A DNA stretch of 64,000 nt from Picocystis sp. L7 (taxonomy: Eukaryota; Chlorophyta; Picocystophyceae; Picocystales; Picocystaceae), in the NCBI GenBank assembly GCA_020975725.1, contig QXJR01000029.1, positions 434,001-498,000 on the forward strand, in the 5' to 3' direction. Positions 19,256-28,470 of this stretch are shown here, one piece after another. The notes beneath the pieces are model-generated. The model had not been told where the DNA came from and made no database searches. It worked only from the letters and a program-made list of their open reading frames with translations. The translations under genes were made by a program, and so were the position numbers. The number at the start of each line of letters is the position of its first letter. Positions within the stretch are counted from its first letter, which is position 1.

Positions 19256-21276
19256 TAAGAGGGTACAACAAAGGCCTTCCTAGCTGGATTCCCGTTCGAA
19301 TGCTCCTGATATTTTGTACACATCGATAATGAGCTCCTAGTAGTAGTATGACGGAATTTCGTTTGCAAAGAAGTCGTACATGTGCCTGTAGCCCCTTGGG
19401 TGTCGACCCTGAAAATGGACCCCGAAACCAGTAAATTGGCCACATAACCTGAATCGACACATACCCACGTAGAACGCAACGTACATCACTTTTGATGCTG
19501 TAATTTTGTAAGCATATTTTTAATCATTCTTTTACACCCTCTGCAAAAAATCAGGGCGTAAAACGGCCAGATCAGCGCTCGAGACCATCAGATTTGTCTG
19601 CTGGTGGGGCTGTCCTACATATTCCATGAGTCCGGCAGGACCAAACATTGGTCTCCACCGACCCATTTTGGCTTGAAATCGTCTCAAACTTTGTATCATT
19701 GCTGTAATAGATGTTTGTACAAACTGGACAAAGTTTCACGGCCATGCATGATGTCAATGGGGAATGGCGGAAAGACTGGGTGCTGTGTTATAATATTAGT
19801 AAAAAATACCCACATTTTGGCTGGATCTAAACATCCCCACTTCTCGTTCCCTCTAGTACTTTGTTCGTCCACCCTTGGATTGTATGACCTCCTGAAGTCG
19901 ACGTGCCATACTTTCCAAGAGGGCCTTGCCCATACCGGCCTGTGAGAGCTCGAACCAAGCCGCTTTGGCTGCCTCGACGAGCCCCTCAAGGGTGGTAGGC
20001 TTCATGGTGGCCAGCTTCCCATCCAACAAAGCCCATGCATTCTCTATCGGACTGAGATCGGGACTAAGAGGGGGCCAGTCGAGGACCACTCCAACGTTCT
20101 CACGCAAACTCATTTGGCCTAGAACCTCCAATGTGTCCTTGCTTCGATGAGCTCCGTCACCGTCTTGTTGGAACGTCCACTTCCTCTTTTTGAAAATCCG
20201 TTTCCCCTCATGGAAAAGCCAAGGGAGCACGTCTTTTCTATATTCCTCGCTTCCAACACCTTTGGCTCGCCTCTTGGTGCCATCCATGTACCGGCTCTTC
20301 CTTCTTGTGGTGCCCGTGACAGGTAGAAGCCGGGTGAACCCATGCAACGTGATCCCACCATACACTTTGATTCGCGGTGGGTCCTTCGTGTATTCCACGG
20401 TGGGGGAAACCCCACGAGGTACCATGGTGGTGGAAGCTCCTTTATGCTTCGCCACTCCAAGATAGATTTGGTGGGCGTCCGTGAACATCCACCTCGAAAA
20501 GTCATCGCCCAGGTGCTCGAGTGCAAAAGCCAACCTCTTTTCCTTGTGGGAGAACGTCAACCTTTGCACTAGCTTTTGCCTACGGGCTCGGATGCCCACG
20601 TCCTTGGTGATTCGATGGAGGGTTCTCAAGGACATCTTCTTGCCAAATTGGGCGTGCCAAGCGGTTTGGATATCCGCGCAAGAGGTGGGCTGCCCTTTCA
20701 CGGCCGCCTCACGGACGAACTTGTCCAACCATGCCTCGAACTCCGTGGCGTAGCCCACGCTATGCCTCTCTCTCTTGGGCTTTGAGATTTTGGGCACCGT
20801 CGCCACCCATGCTCGTATTGTGGTGGATGACCGTTTCATGACCTCGGCTGTGGCTGTCACATTTTGATGCAACATCTCGAACACCACTTGGGTGGCTTTT
20901 CTGGCCGCCTCCCGCTTCATGGCGAGTGTGGGTGTTTCCTTGCCTCGCGCAACCATCGCCGCAATCCGTGATACCTCACTCGTACCACAGAGAGTTTCGT
21001 CGTTCCTCTTTCGATTGGTGTGCTGGACGTGGTGATCGCCCCCTCTCCTGTCCCTCTGTACCCTCCTAAAAACACCCCTCTTTCACAGGCAGAGGCACCC
21101 CGGATAGGGGATTCGAGGCTTACCCTGTCCTACTACGAGGAACTGCCCTTCGGCCTTTCCTCCACGTGTTCCTCATGCACCGGGCCTGCTTCCATCGGAA
21201 TATCAAGATCTGATTCCCCGTCGTTCCTACGTGGCGATCGATGACGTGCGCCGGTTGAATACCCCTCCCAGTTTTA
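19256..21276 (-). mobile_element. Element B copy 1: Tc1/mariner transposon
   Basis: About 2.02 kb bounded by TA dinucleotides, with imperfect inverted ends (AGAGGGTACAAC at the left; GGGAGGGGTATTCAAC in reverse complement at the right). It carries one intact transposase gene on the minus strand. The 600 bp beyond the transposase 3' end is AT-richer and non-coding. Confidence 0.75.
19853..20956 (-). CDS. Tc1/mariner (IS630-related) transposase, copy 1
   Basis: 367 residues, uninterrupted. The N-terminal 110 residues are helical and basic with helix-turn-helix character (AEVMKRSSTTIRAWV and SLRTLHRITKDVG). The DDE catalytic core follows: FTDAHQ (first Asp), FQQDGDGAH (second Asp) and SPDLSPIENAW (Glu). 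I count 39 residues between the second Asp and the Glu, an unusual DD39E spacing; Tc1 is DD34E and plant mariner-like enzymes are DD39D. It would cut and paste at TA sites. All catalytic residues are present, so it may be active. The protein is identical to copy 2. Confidence 0.93.
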   Translation of the reverse strand: MVARGKETPTLAMKREAARKATQVVFEMLHQNVTATAEVMKRSSTTIRAWVATVPKISKPKRERHSVGYATEFEAWLDKFVREAAVKGQPTSCADIQTAWHAQFGKKMSLRTLHRITKDVGIRARRQKLVQRLTFSHKEKRLAFALEHLGDDFSRWMFTDAHQIYLGVAKHKGASTTMVPRGVSPTVEYTKDPPRIKVYGGITLHGFTRLLPVTGTTRRKSRYMDGTKRRAKGVGSEEYRKDVLPWLFHEGKRIFKKRKWTFQQDGDGAHRSKDTLEVLGQMSLRENVGVVLDWPPLSPDLSPIENAWALLDGKLATMKPTTLEGLVEAAKAAWFELSQAGMGKALLESMARRLQEVIQSKGGRTKY

Positions 21277-21278
21277 CC

Positions 21279-22063
21279 CACCCCTATGCCACTTTTTGGG
21301 CGTGTGAGTCCGAGAGGGTCACGTGCCGCCTCGTGGTCCATTCCGCACGTGCTTGGCCTCCCTCAGCATGATTTTCGATGCTCTTTCCGGTGGTGTGGGT
21401 CTCGCGTGCAGGATTCACGCCCCTGACATCGAACTCGTGCGGGGTCACCCTCGTGACTTTTGAAAACCAGGCTCTTTTGGCCTGTTTGGGACCACAGATG
21501 GGAATGCGTCGGAGGACGCCCATCACGCCGATTGAGTGCGCTTCTCTTCTCTCGTCCGTGAAACCGCTTCCGTTCTTTCTCTGAGAACTTGTTTCGTCCC
21601 CTTCCCGGGCGTGGTTGGGGAGATGTGATCCAAATCTGCCTTTTGCACCGGTCAGGCGGACCTTGTTCGAGGTGCATGCCTATTTCGGTCTCTATAATTG
21701 CGCACAGGCCGTTTCAAAGCATGCCAAGGACATCATTCGAAAGAACGCAACAAGAGCTTTCGAACGAGAGTACTGACAAGTCAATCCAACACGTCATTGC
21801 GAAGATACAGAGGTTTGAAGTCGAACTCGTCGACCGCTAGTAGATGGGACCCCAACGGACCCACGCGCCTGCCCACACGTGAAGGCTCCGAGCCGTGCAG
21901 GGAAGATCGTTTCGGGACATGTGTCATCGATCGAAAAGATGAACCGTAAAACGTAGAACAACTTTGATCGAAGACTCTGAGCCTGGATCGGCCGTCCCCG
22001 GCCAAGGCGGTGGGAAACGCAGAAGTACCCCCACAGCCCACCAAAAAAAGTGGCACAGGGGTG
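21279..22063. repeat. Element A copy 2
   Basis: Same 785-bp sequence and inverted ends as the first A copy. It lies between the two B elements, with TTTTACC on its left and GGTAAG on its right, which belong to the B ends. Confidence 0.7.
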
Positions 22064-22065
22064 GG

Positions 22066-24086
22066 TAAGAGGGTACAACAAAGGCCTTCCTAGCTGGATT
22101 CCCGTTCGAATGCTCCTGATATTTTGTACACATCGATAATGAGCTCCTAGTAGTAGTATGACGGAATTTCGTTTGCAAAGAAGTCGTACATGTGCCTGTA
22201 GCCCCTTGGGTGTCGACCCTGAAAATGGACCCCGAAACCAGTAAATTGGCCACATAACCTGAATCGACACATACCCACGTAGAACGCAACGTACATCACT
22301 TTTGATGCTGTAATTTTGTAAGCATATTTTTAATCATTCTTTTACACCCTCTGCAAAAAATCAGGGCGTAAAACGGCCAGATCAGCGCTCGAGACCATCA
22401 GATTTGTCTGCTGGTGGGGCTGTCCTACATATTCCATGAGTCCGGCAGGACCAAACATTGGTCTCCACCGACCCATTTTGGCTTGAAATCGTCTCAAACT
22501 TTGTATCATTGCTGTAATAGATGTTTGTACAAACTGGACAAAGTTTCACGGCCATGCATGATGTCAATGGGGAATGGCGGAAAGACTGGGTGCTGTGTTA
22601 TAATATTAGTAAAAAATACCCACATTTTGGCTGGATCTAAACATCCCCACTTCTCGTTCCCTCTAGTACTTTGTTCGTCCACCCTTGGATTGTATGACCT
22701 CCTGAAGTCGACGTGCCATACTTTCCAAGAGGGCCTTGCCCATACCGGCCTGTGAGAGCTCGAACCAAGCCGCTTTGGCTGCCTCGACGAGCCCCTCAAG
22801 GGTGGTAGGCTTCATGGTGGCCAGCTTCCCATCCAACAAAGCCCATGCATTCTCTATCGGACTGAGATCGGGACTAAGAGGGGGCCAGTCGAGGACCACT
22901 CCAACGTTCTCACGCAAACTCATTTGGCCTAGAACCTCCAATGTGTCCTTGCTTCGATGAGCTCCGTCACCGTCTTGTTGGAACGTCCACTTCCTCTTTT
23001 TGAAAATCCGTTTCCCCTCATGGAAAAGCCAAGGGAGCACGTCTTTTCTATATTCCTCGCTTCCAACACCTTTGGCTCGCCTCTTGGTGCCATCCATGTA
23101 CCGGCTCTTCCTTCTTGTGGTGCCCGTGACAGGTAGAAGCCGGGTGAACCCATGCAACGTGATCCCACCATACACTTTGATTCGCGGTGGGTCCTTCGTG
23201 TATTCCACGGTGGGGGAAACCCCACGAGGTACCATGGTGGTGGAAGCTCCTTTATGCTTCGCCACTCCAAGATAGATTTGGTGGGCGTCCGTGAACATCC
23301 ACCTCGAAAAGTCATCGCCCAGGTGCTCGAGTGCAAAAGCCAACCTCTTTTCCTTGTGGGAGAACGTCAACCTTTGCACTAGCTTTTGCCTACGGGCTCG
23401 GATGCCCACGTCCTTGGTGATTCGATGGAGGGTTCTCAAGGACATCTTCTTGCCAAATTGGGCGTGCCAAGCGGTTTGGATATCCGCGCAAGAGGTGGGC
23501 TGCCCTTTCACGGCCGCCTCACGGACGAACTTGTCCAACCATGCCTCGAACTCCGTGGCGTAGCCCACGCTATGCCTCTCTCTCTTGGGCTTTGAGATTT
23601 TGGGCACCGTCGCCACCCATGCTCGTATTGTGGTGGATGACCGTTTCATGACCTCGGCTGTGGCTGTCACATTTTGATGCAACATCTCGAACACCACTTG
23701 GGTGGCTTTTCTGGCCGCCTCCCGCTTCATGGCGAGTGTGGGTGTTTCCTTGCCTCGCGCAACCATCGCCGCAATCCGTGATACCTCACTCGTACCACAG
23801 AGAGTTTCGTCGTTCCTCTTTCGATTGGTGTGCTGGACGTGGTGATCGCCCCCTCTCCTGTCCCTCTGTACCCTCCTAAAAACACCCCTCTTTCACAGGC
23901 AGAGGCACCCCGGATAGGGGATTCGAGGCTTACCCTGTCCTACTACGAGGAACTGCCCTTCGGCCTTTCCTCCACGTGTTCCTCATGCACCGGGCCTGCT
24001 TCCATCGGAATATCAAGATCTGATTCCCCGTCGTTCGTACGTGGCGATCGATGACGTGCGCCGGTTGAATACCCCTCCCAGTTTTA
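22066..24086 (-). mobile_element. Element B copy 2: Tc1/mariner transposon
   Basis: Offset by 2810 bp from copy 1 and identical apart from the one base noted at about 24,038. Same TA-bounded ends and intact transposase. Confidence 0.75.
22663..23766 (-). CDS. Tc1/mariner transposase, copy 2
   Basis: An intact 367-residue frame with the same protein as the first copy, including FTDAHQ, QQDGDGAH and PIENAW. Two identical intact copies imply recent duplication; if real, gene dosage of the transposase is doubled. Confidence 0.93.
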   Translation of the reverse strand: MVARGKETPTLAMKREAARKATQVVFEMLHQNVTATAEVMKRSSTTIRAWVATVPKISKPKRERHSVGYATEFEAWLDKFVREAAVKGQPTSCADIQTAWHAQFGKKMSLRTLHRITKDVGIRARRQKLVQRLTFSHKEKRLAFALEHLGDDFSRWMFTDAHQIYLGVAKHKGASTTMVPRGVSPTVEYTKDPPRIKVYGGITLHGFTRLLPVTGTTRRKSRYMDGTKRRAKGVGSEEYRKDVLPWLFHEGKRIFKKRKWTFQQDGDGAHRSKDTLEVLGQMSLRENVGVVLDWPPLSPDLSPIENAWALLDGKLATMKPTTLEGLVEAAKAAWFELSQAGMGKALLESMARRLQEVIQSKGGRTKY

Positions 24087-24088
24087 CC

Positions 24089-24873
24089 CACCCCTATGCC
24101 ACTTTTTGGGCGTGTGAGTCCGAGAGGGTCACGTGCCGCCTCGTGGTCCATTCCGCACGTGCTTGGCCTCCCTCAGCATGATTTTCGATGCTCTTTCCGG
24201 TGGTGTGGGTCTCGCGTGCAGGATTCACGCCCCTGACATCGAACTCGTGCGGGGTCACCCTCGTGACTTTTGAAAACCAGGCTCTTTTGGCCTGTTTGGG
24301 ACCACAGATGGGAATGCGTCGGAGGACGCCCATCACGCCGATTGAGTGCGCTTCTCTTCTCTCGTCCGTGAAACCGCTTCCGTTCTTTCTCTGAGAACTT
24401 GTTTCGTCCCCTTCCCGGGCGTGGTTGGGGAGATGTGATCCAAATCTGCCTTTTGCACCGGTCAGGCGGACCTTGTTCGAGGTGCATGCCTATTTCGGTC
24501 TCTATAATTGCGCACAGGCCGTTTCAAAGCATGCCAAGGACATCATTCGAAAGAACGCAACAAGAGCTTTCGAACGAGAGTACTGACAAGTCAATCCAAC
24601 ACGTCATTGCGAAGATACAGAGGTTTGAAGTCGAACTCGTCGACCGCTAGTAGATGGGACCCCAACGGACCCACGCGCCTGCCCACACGTGAAGGCTCCG
24701 AGCCGTGCAGGGAAGATCGTTTCGGGACATGTGTCATCGATCGAAAAGATGAACCGTAAAACGTAGAACAACTTTGATCGAAGACTCTGAGCCTGGATCG
24801 GCCGTCCCCGGCCAAGGCGGTGGGAAACGCAGAAGTACCCCCACAGCCCACCAAAAAAAGTGGCACAGGGGTG
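24089..24873. repeat. Element A copy 3, right edge of array
   Basis: A complete A copy. Its right terminus GTGGCACAGGGGTG is followed by CCCCCCC and unique DNA, not by a third B. Open frames that run from here into the CBP20 promoter are chance fusions. Confidence 0.7.
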
Positions 24874-25033
24874 CCCCCCCTTCCCCCTTGGGTTCTCCCA
24901 CCCCGTCGCGTGGGGAGATCCCCCTCCCTTTTCCACCGGGCACACCCAGCCGACACACCGCCGATCCCGGTGGGAAGGACAAGAGGGGGGCGAGTGGGGG
25001 GGGGGTGGGATTCGCACCCAGGGAAGGAACGGC

Positions 25034-25812
25034 ATGGCGCGCCTGCTTTTGGTGCGCGAACGCGAAGACCCGGGGAGGGAGGGAGGGAGCCGAGGGAGAG
25101 AAGGGAAGAGGTCCTTGCTGACGATCCAGGACACGTCGCAGTCGCTCGAACCCAGCATCTCCAAGTACAAAGATCGACAGTTCCCAGGGAACCAGGTGCG
25201 TGCGCGTTTCCACCACGTCGAACGTGGACGTGGAGGACGGAAGAGGTGGGGAGACCGCGGGAAGAAGCGAAGGTGGACGAGTGCTGATCCGTCTCCCGCG
25301 CGGTGCGGATGGGAGGAAATCGTACGCAGGAGGAGTTCGAGGAGCGCCTGCGCACGTCCACGACGGTGTACGTGGGCAACCTGTCCTTCTACACCACCGA
25401 AGAGCAGATCCACGAGGTGTTCTCCCGTTGCGGGGAGCTCAAGCGGATCGTCATGGGACTCGACAGCGTGCGAAAGGTGCCTTGCGGGTTCTGCTTCGTG
25501 GTCTATTACACGCGTGAAGACGCCGAAGACTGCGTCAAGTACCTGAGCGGAACGGTGCTGGACGAACGTCCCATCCGCGTGGATTTCGACTGGGGGTTCG
25601 TGGAAGGAAGGCAGTATGGACGCGGGAGGAGCGGCGGACAGGTCCGCGACGAGTTCCGCGTGGATTACGACGCCGGTCGCGGAGGATACGGACACTGGTT
25701 GCAACAGGAGGTGCAAGCCAGGACCGGCGATCCGTCCGTCCAACTGGACGAGATGCAGCCGGTGACGGACGCGATGGAAGGAGCCCCCATGACCAAGCGG
25801 ACCAAGACGTGA
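25034..25812 (+). CDS. CBP20: Nuclear cap-binding protein subunit 2 (CBP20)
   Basis: The main exon (25330-25812) holds the CBP20 [18 protein letters not shown] (RNP2), [13 protein letters not shown] (RNP1), then [19 protein letters not shown] and [10 protein letters not shown]. The last two are the invariant cap-contacting tail. A 134-bp intron (25196-25329) joins [10 protein letters not shown] to [11 protein letters not shown], matching plant CBP20. A further short exon, 25034-25051 joined to 25130, is possible; that 78-bp segment is in frame and stop-free, so it may instead be retained. The product is 188 residues spliced or 214 unspliced. With CBP80 it binds the m7G cap of nuclear transcripts for splicing, export and miRNA processing. 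AATAAA lies at 25853. It is convergent with LSm2. Confidence 0.93.
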
Positions 25813-25852
25813 GGAAGCGGACGGTCTCCTGGACACGCCACGCGTCCACGTG

Positions 25853-25858
25853 AATAAA
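25853..25858 (+). terminator. Possible polyadenylation signal AATAAA of CBP20
   Basis: A canonical hexamer about 40 bp after the CBP20 stop, inside an A-rich tract. Confidence 0.35.
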
Positions 25859-26039
25859 AGAAAAGGAAAGAAAAAGGAGCAAGGCGTGCTTCGCTCCCGT
25901 CCTTCCCTTCGAATGTTCAAGTGGCGCCGCACTGCATCGAAAGGGTAGAACTGCCGATGGTGGGGTCCGCGATCCTCGCGGTCCAAGCGAGCGAGGAAAG
26001 GGATCCGTCCTGGTCGCGTCGGCACGATGCCGTCGCCTC

Positions 26040-26540
26040 TCACCTCCCCCTCGCTTCGCGTCGCGTGGCGTCGTGAAGCGCCTCCACGTCCACGCCCTCG
26101 GGAGGAAGCTGCACGTAACGCACCACGGATCCGCGGATGAAGCAGTTCTTCACCGAAAGCTGCGTTTCGAAGCCACGCCCACGCGTCCGCCGTCGCGAGA
26201 AGGGACGGTTCGAACGTCGGACGCGATGGATCGGGTCAGCGACGGGATCGCAAGGCTTCGATTCGCGTCGGACGTCGCCTTTTCCCTGCGAAGACCCACC
26301 ATGTGCGGATGTTTCTGTTCGTCCGCGACGCGCACGTCGTCCAGCTTGAGGTTGAGGAACTGGTCGATGGAGTGCAAGGTGCCGACGATGGCCAGGTCGT
26401 TCTTCAGTTCCACCGTCACCTGGGACACGCGTCCCTCCATCCGTCAGTCCTCTCTTCGTTTCCCTGCCGCTCGCACCCGTTCCACCTGGATCGCCTACCT
26501 CTTTCCCCACCATCGACTTGAAGAACGAATAGAAAAGCAT
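26040..26540 (-). CDS. LSM2: U6 snRNA-associated Sm-like protein LSm2
   Basis: Three exons: 26540-26499, 26419-26300 and 26159-26040, with introns of 79 and 140 bp. The joins restore MLFYSFFKSMVGKE / VTVELKNDLAIVGTLHSIDQ / LSVKNCFIRGSVVRYVQLP, almost residue for residue the eukaryotic LSm2 sequence. The product is 93 residues (human LSm2 is 95). Sm1 (VTVELKND to DQFLNLKL) and Sm2 (IRGSVVRYV) motifs are both complete. LSm2 belongs to LSm1-7 (mRNA decay) and LSm2-8 (U6 snRNP). No single-frame ORF exists here, so simple ORF calling misses it. Confidence 0.95.
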   Translation of the reverse strand: MLFYSFFKSMVGKEVGDPGGTGASGRETKRGLTDGGTRVPGDGGTEERPGHRRHLALHRPVPQPQAGRRARRGRTETSAHGGSSQGKGDVRRESKPCDPVADPIHRVRRSNRPFSRRRTRGRGFETQLSVKNCFIRGSVVRYVQLPPEGVDVEALHDATRREARGR

Positions 26541-27438
26541 GGCGTCGACCGCGCCCGCCTCTCGCGATCCGCCAACCTTCCCCACACGTCCCCCTTCTCG
26601 AATGGATGCACCGTGTCGGTGCATCGGGTGATCGCCCCGGTTCCATCGGAAAGCTTGACCTGAATCCAACCGGTCGGGATGGATCCAGTCCCATCCATCC
26701 GACGAGAGGGAAACGTTGGCCCAGGTTCCCACGACGGTGTGGGGATGAAACGGGCATGGTAACCTTCACACGAGCCTCGGGAAGGAGTGCCCCTTGGCAA
26801 CACCGTCGGAATGGGGGATCCTTGACCAACGTCCTGTGGTGGAGCGGAACAGGAAGCGCATGGGACGAGCTGGCACTGCCTCTCCCGGATGGATGGATGG
26901 ATGGGCTCCAATGGAAGGTCACCAGGGAGTGGGAGAAACAAGTGTGGATGCTTGCTGTTGTGTTGGACCCGTGACCCTACGAAGGATCGGAAGAACGCGG
27001 CGCATGGAGATGCCGTCGCGACCCATGCACGGGCCATGGGAACCTGGTGCGGTGATTCGCCCGTTGGTGCGTTGGGAAGGGTCACACGTGGTGGCGAATG
27101 AAGGATGCTCGTGTACCATCTCCCTCGCCAAAAACAAAAAACCCCCGAGGAGAAAGGAGTGTCGATCCACACCCCTTCCCTTCCTTTTCGTTTTTCCTTT
27201 CAGACCCGAAGGGGAACCCAGCACGCCTTCCTTTCGAGGTCCGTCTTCCCCGGGGTTCCATCCGAACGAACGAAGGGACGGGTTCGATCCGATCGGCTTC
27301 CCCTTTCGAACCCGAACGGAATCCCCTTTCGAAAGGGAGACGAGGGAGGGATCGATCGAGAAGGGAACCCACGAGGAAGGATCGCATCGTCGCGCGCCAT
27401 CGCGCGTCGCACGTGCTTTCGCGCGTGGGATCCGGGAC
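26541..27438. promoter_or_regulatory. Divergent LSm2/Gdt1 promoter with perfect CCCTTTCGAAAGGG palindrome
   Basis: 898 bp with no recognisable gene. A perfect 14-bp palindrome CCCTTTCGAAAGGG lies at 27324-27337, with related half-sites (CCTTTCGAGG, CCCTTTCGAACCCG) from 27,175 to 27,320. ATGGATGGATGG micro-repeats occur near 26,890. Confidence 0.5.
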
Positions 27439-28285
27439 ATGGAAGGCACCAGTGGCGTGGATCGATGGTGGACGGGAGCGTTCAAAGCTTCAGGTGGGAC
27501 AGGGACGACGAAACGCGCGCCAAGGACCATGCGAAAGGGGGACGTGCTGACCGACGTGCCTGGATCCAAGGGATGATCCTCGCCTCCGAAGTGGGCGACA
27601 AGACGTTCCTCATGGCCGCAGTGATGGCCATGCGACAGCCCAGGACGCAGGTGAGGAGATGGAAGACGCATGAAGAAGAAAACAGGAACGAAACGGATGC
27701 TGACGGATGCCCGTGCCACAGGTGTTCCTCGGATGCTTCGGCGCACTCGCCTGCATGACGGCGCTCTCGGCGGTGATGGGATGGGCGGCACCCGCGCTGC
27801 TGTCCAAAAGGATCACGCACGCAGCCGCCATGGTGCTCTTCTTCGTCTTCGGAACGAGAATGGTGTGGGAAGGAATCCAAGGGACGGATCAAGCCGACCA
27901 CGCCAAGTCGGAGCTGGAAGAAGCAGAAGCAGAACTCAACACCACCTCCTTCTGGAAGAAAAACAACCGCAAGAAGAGGGTCTCCTCGGCCACCGAACTG
28001 AAGCAATTGATGTACTCGTACATGACGCCCGCCGTCGTCGAAGCGTTCAGCCTCACCTTCGTGGCAGAGTGGGGTGACCGCAGCCAGATCGCAACCATAG
28101 GATTGGCCGCGGATGAAGACGTGTGGGGAGTGCTGCTGGGAGGAATTGTAGGACACGCCATCTGCACGGGAGCCGCCGTCATCGGTGGAAAGCACATCGC
28201 GGCGAGGGTATCGGAAAGGATGGTCTCCTTGGTGGGCGGATCCCTCTTTTTGTTGTTCGGCGTGCATGGACTGCTCGTCAAATAA
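27439..28285 (+). CDS. Gdt1/TMEM165 (UPF0016) family Ca2+/Mn2+:H+ transporter
   Basis: Three exons: 27439-27493, 27571-27650 and 27722-28285, with introns of 77 and 71 bp. The joins give WWTGAFKAS-GMILASEVGDKTF and MAMRQPRTQ-VFLGCFGALACM, restoring the first E-x-G-D-K-T motif. The second copy, FVAEWGDRSQIATIGLA, lies near residue 161. The 232-residue protein has about six membrane helices in two inverted halves and a charged central loop (about 90-135). Each acidic motif binds the divalent cation. Relatives import Mn2+/Ca2+ into the Golgi (yeast Gdt1, TMEM165) or chloroplast thylakoids (PAM71/CMT1). The short N-terminus without a clear transit peptide favours the secretory version. Confidence 0.93.
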
Positions 28286-28470
28286 GCAAAACGAATGCAT
28301 CGAGGCCAGAGCAGAATAAGAGCTGTGCACGGATTCCAGACGAATGAAAGTGCCAGTACATACCCTCGCACGTCATCTTACACCATCGAATGTATCAATG
28401 CCATGTTATTCTTTTATTCGCGAACCTGCTGCTGGATCAAGAATGGCCAGCTCCAGCCCATCGGGAGAGC

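Larger units (their letters stand above)
18469..24873. mobile_element. A-B-A-B-A transposon array (2810-bp tandem unit, 2.28 copies)
   Basis: Sequence repeats with a period of exactly 2810 bp. Each unit is a 785-bp element A with inverted-repeat ends plus a Tc1/mariner element B. The array starts with a left A terminus and ends with a right A terminus. Seven C flank both outer ends (18462-18468 and 24874-24880), a candidate target-site duplication, although both sides are C-rich. B sits between A copies as GG-TA-[B]-TA-CC, which fits mariner insertion into a TA. The only difference I noticed between units is one base (C at about 21,228 versus G at about 24,038), so the duplication is very recent or an assembly artefact. 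Confidence 0.85.

Noticed and set aside
24604-26043. 479-codon minus-strand frame joining element A copy 3 and the CBP20 antisense
   Set aside because: Crosses the array boundary and runs antisense to CBP20; chance open frame.
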